Origin: Bacteroides sp. CAG:144
GTDB taxonomy: Bacteria; Bacteroidota; Bacteroidia; Bacteroidales; UBA11471
NCBI GenBank assembly: GCA_000434215.1
Contig: HF999736.1
Span: 35,177 to 53,326, forward strand
Direction: 5' to 3'
DNA length: 18,150 nucleotides
Each line of letters begins with the position of its first letter. Positions within the stretch are counted from its first letter, which is position 1. Of this stretch, positions 16,619 through 18,150 are shown one piece after another. Both the position numbers and the translations under genes were made by a program. A model generated the notes under the pieces. It was not told where the DNA came from. It did not search any database and saw only the letters and a list, made by a program, of their open reading frames with translations.

Positions 16619-16658
16619 AAAAAAATCGAGAAAATCCCGCATGAGCCGGTTTTCCCGA
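16619..16658 (-). terminator. Terminator of the response-regulator gene
   Basis: On the minus strand TCGGGAAAACCGGC, loop TCAT, GCGGGATTTTCTCGA, then seven T. The stem has one G-U pair, one G-G mismatch and one bulged A, and is followed by a proper U-run. It lies 27 bases after the regulator stop codon and implies that the kdp operon has its own promoter. Confidence 0.75.
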
Positions 16659-16684
16659 TAAATAAAACGATATAAAAACAAATA

Positions 16685-18034
16685 CTAATTATTAAGAACA
16701 ATCTTATACTCTTCGATCTTACGATAGAGAGTCGTCAAGCCAATCTTCAATAAACGGGAAGCCTCGGTTTTATTTCCTTTGGTGTACCGCAATACTTTCT
16801 CGATGTGGCGACGCTCCGCTCCCGCCAATTCAAACTCGTTTTGCGGCAAATTTTTCTGAGAGGAAGAGAATGACTGTATTTCAACAGGAAGATCGCTTAA
16901 CGTCAAATAGTCATCGCACACGATGATAGAACGCTCTATCACATTTCGCAATTCCCGTATATTACCCGGCCATGAATAAGTAGATAGCGCAGACAAACAT
17001 TCGGGTGTTATGCCCTCGACTTTACGTCCCATTTTTTTACTATAACGCAATAAAAATTCTTTTACAAGAATTTCTACGTCTCCCATACGCTCTCTCAATG
17101 GAGGCAATTCGATATGAAAAACCGAAAGACGAAAAAACAAGTCTTCCCGGAAAGTCTTATTTTCAATTTCCTGCTTCAAGTTGCGATTCGTCGCTGAAAT
17201 AATCCTCACATTTACTTTCGTCGGTTTGGTATCTCCTATCTTCAAATATTCACCCGACTCAAGTACCCGCAAAAGTTTAGCTTGCAATTCAAAAGCCATC
17301 TCACCGATCTCATCGAGAAAAATCGTTCCGTTATTGGCTTCTTCAAACAAACCTTTCTTATCTTTCACCGCTCCGGTAAACGCCCCGGCTTTATGACCGA
17401 ACATCTCGCTCTCCAACAACTCTTTGCTGAATGCCGAACAATTGACTGCAACAAAAGGTTTCTTGCTCCGTCCGCTATTATTATGAATCGCTTGGGCAAA
17501 CACTTCTTTTCCTGTCCCGGTTTCTCCCGTCAATAAAACCGGGACATCGGTCTTAGACACTTTCTCTGCTAAACTAATAGCCCGTTTCATACAGTCGGAC
17601 TGTCCCAAAATAGAATCGAAAGAACATTCAGAATCGGACTTCGATGCCGAAGCCGACTTCATGCGTTTATGAACCTCGTCCATCGCCCGGCTGATGATAG
17701 GTATAATCTTGTTGTTGTCGTCACCTTTGGTTATATAATCGAACGCTCCGTTTTTTATCGCCTGTACGCCATCGGGAATATTTCCGTGAGCCGTCAACAA
17801 TATTACTTCAACATCGGGAGTAACAGCCTTGATACTTTTTACTAATTCAACACCATTCCCGTCAGGTAAAAAAACATCGCACAAAACCAACTGTGGTCTA
17901 CGCAAAGTCAATTGCTTCATACCCGACGTACAATCATCGGCCTGAAATATCTCATACCCTTCCAACTCCAACATACGAGCCAGAAGTTTACGTATCGTCG
18001 GTTCATCGTCGATTATCAATATTCGATTATCCAT
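16685..18034 (-). CDS. NtrC-family sigma-54-dependent response regulator
   Basis: A 449-residue transcription activator. A receiver domain (about 1-120) has the acidic pair Asp9-Asp10, phospho-acceptor Asp53 (LCDVFLPDG) and Lys103. The AAA+ domain (about 140-370) has Walker A GETGTGKE (170-177), an intact sigma-54-contact loop GAFTGA (217-222), Walker B GTIFLDEIGE and REDLFFRL. A Fis-type helix-turn-helix ends the protein (about 408-445, KTEASRLLKIGLTTLYRKI). When phosphorylated it should form a ring and use ATP to open sigma-54 promoters. It is the only stand-alone response regulator near the kdp operon, which has no OmpR-type KdpE, so kdp is its likeliest target; its kinase could also be encoded beyond the window edge. 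A TATCTTTG -7-like box lies at 18052-18059, 18 bases before the ATG. Confidence 0.96.
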   Translation of the reverse strand: MDNRILIIDDEPTIRKLLARMLELEGYEIFQADDCTSGMKQLTLRRPQLVLCDVFLPDGNGVELVKSIKAVTPDVEVILLTAHGNIPDGVQAIKNGAFDYITKGDDNNKIIPIISRAMDEVHKRMKSASASKSDSECSFDSILGQSDCMKRAISLAEKVSKTDVPVLLTGETGTGKEVFAQAIHNNSGRSKKPFVAVNCSAFSKELLESEMFGHKAGAFTGAVKDKKGLFEEANNGTIFLDEIGEMAFELQAKLLRVLESGEYLKIGDTKPTKVNVRIISATNRNLKQEIENKTFREDLFFRLSVFHIELPPLRERMGDVEILVKEFLLRYSKKMGRKVEGITPECLSALSTYSWPGNIRELRNVIERSIIVCDDYLTLSDLPVEIQSFSSSQKNLPQNEFELAGAERRHIEKVLRYTKGNKTEASRLLKIGLTTLYRKIEEYKIVLNN

Positions 18035-18150
18035 ACTCGTAACTTACACCTCAAAGATATTTTTTATTTACCAAGAGACCGGATATTGACTCTCTTTTCT
18101 GTGGACAAAATTACATATATTTCCATGATATACAAAAACAGTCTCTCCCT

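Larger units (their letters stand above)
16371..16684. other. 314-base non-coding kdp control region
   Basis: A very A/T-rich stretch between the response-regulator stop and the 30-residue peptide start. In transcription order (right to left) it holds a terminator, a 10-bp palindrome, a 23-base inverted repeat and a promoter-like element, given as separate entries. No further convincing coding frame was seen. Confidence 0.8.

Overview
The window comes from a Bacteroidota chromosome, most likely a gut-type Bacteroidales. Evidence: a one-protein hybrid two-component regulator (a Bacteroidota speciality) next to secreted pectin-degrading enzymes, Por/T9SS-like C-terminal tails, A-rich leaders with few Shine-Dalgarno sites, and -7-like boxes of the TAnnTTTG type. 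I cannot fix the genus from sequence alone. No tRNA, rRNA, insertion sequence, CRISPR array or attachment site was seen.

Left part (1-8258, + strand): the end of a pectin utilisation locus. A hybrid two-component system protein, cut at its N-terminus by the window edge, is followed by a secreted family-PL1 pectate lyase and, 17 bases later, by a very large secreted multidomain protein whose core is a CE8 pectin methylesterase. The esterase would remove methyl esters from homogalacturonan and the lyase would cut the de-esterified chain; the regulator probably senses released oligosaccharides. No SusC/SusD pair lies in the window.

Middle (8278-8316): a perfect 19-bp inverted repeat flanked by A and T runs, a two-way terminator between the convergent gene blocks.

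Right part (8354-18034, - strand): an expanded Kdp high-affinity potassium uptake locus. In transcription order it holds a sigma-54-type NtrC-family response regulator with its own terminator, a 314-base non-coding region with a candidate promoter and inverted repeats, an undescribed-looking 30-residue membrane peptide, kdpF (26 residues), kdpA, kdpB, kdpC, an outer-membrane beta-barrel protein, a shortened kdpD (KdpD plus universal-stress domains only) and a separate membrane histidine kinase. The usual KdpD sensor kinase is thus split over two genes, and the usual OmpR-type KdpE is absent. The nearest response regulator is of the sigma-54 enhancer-binding type. The likely working model is: KdpD fragment plus membrane kinase sense potassium or ion stress, a regulator (probably the NtrC-type one) activates the operon, the barrel admits ions through the outer membrane and KdpFABC pumps K+ across the inner membrane. 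The regulator link and the roles of the barrel and the 30-residue peptide are inference.
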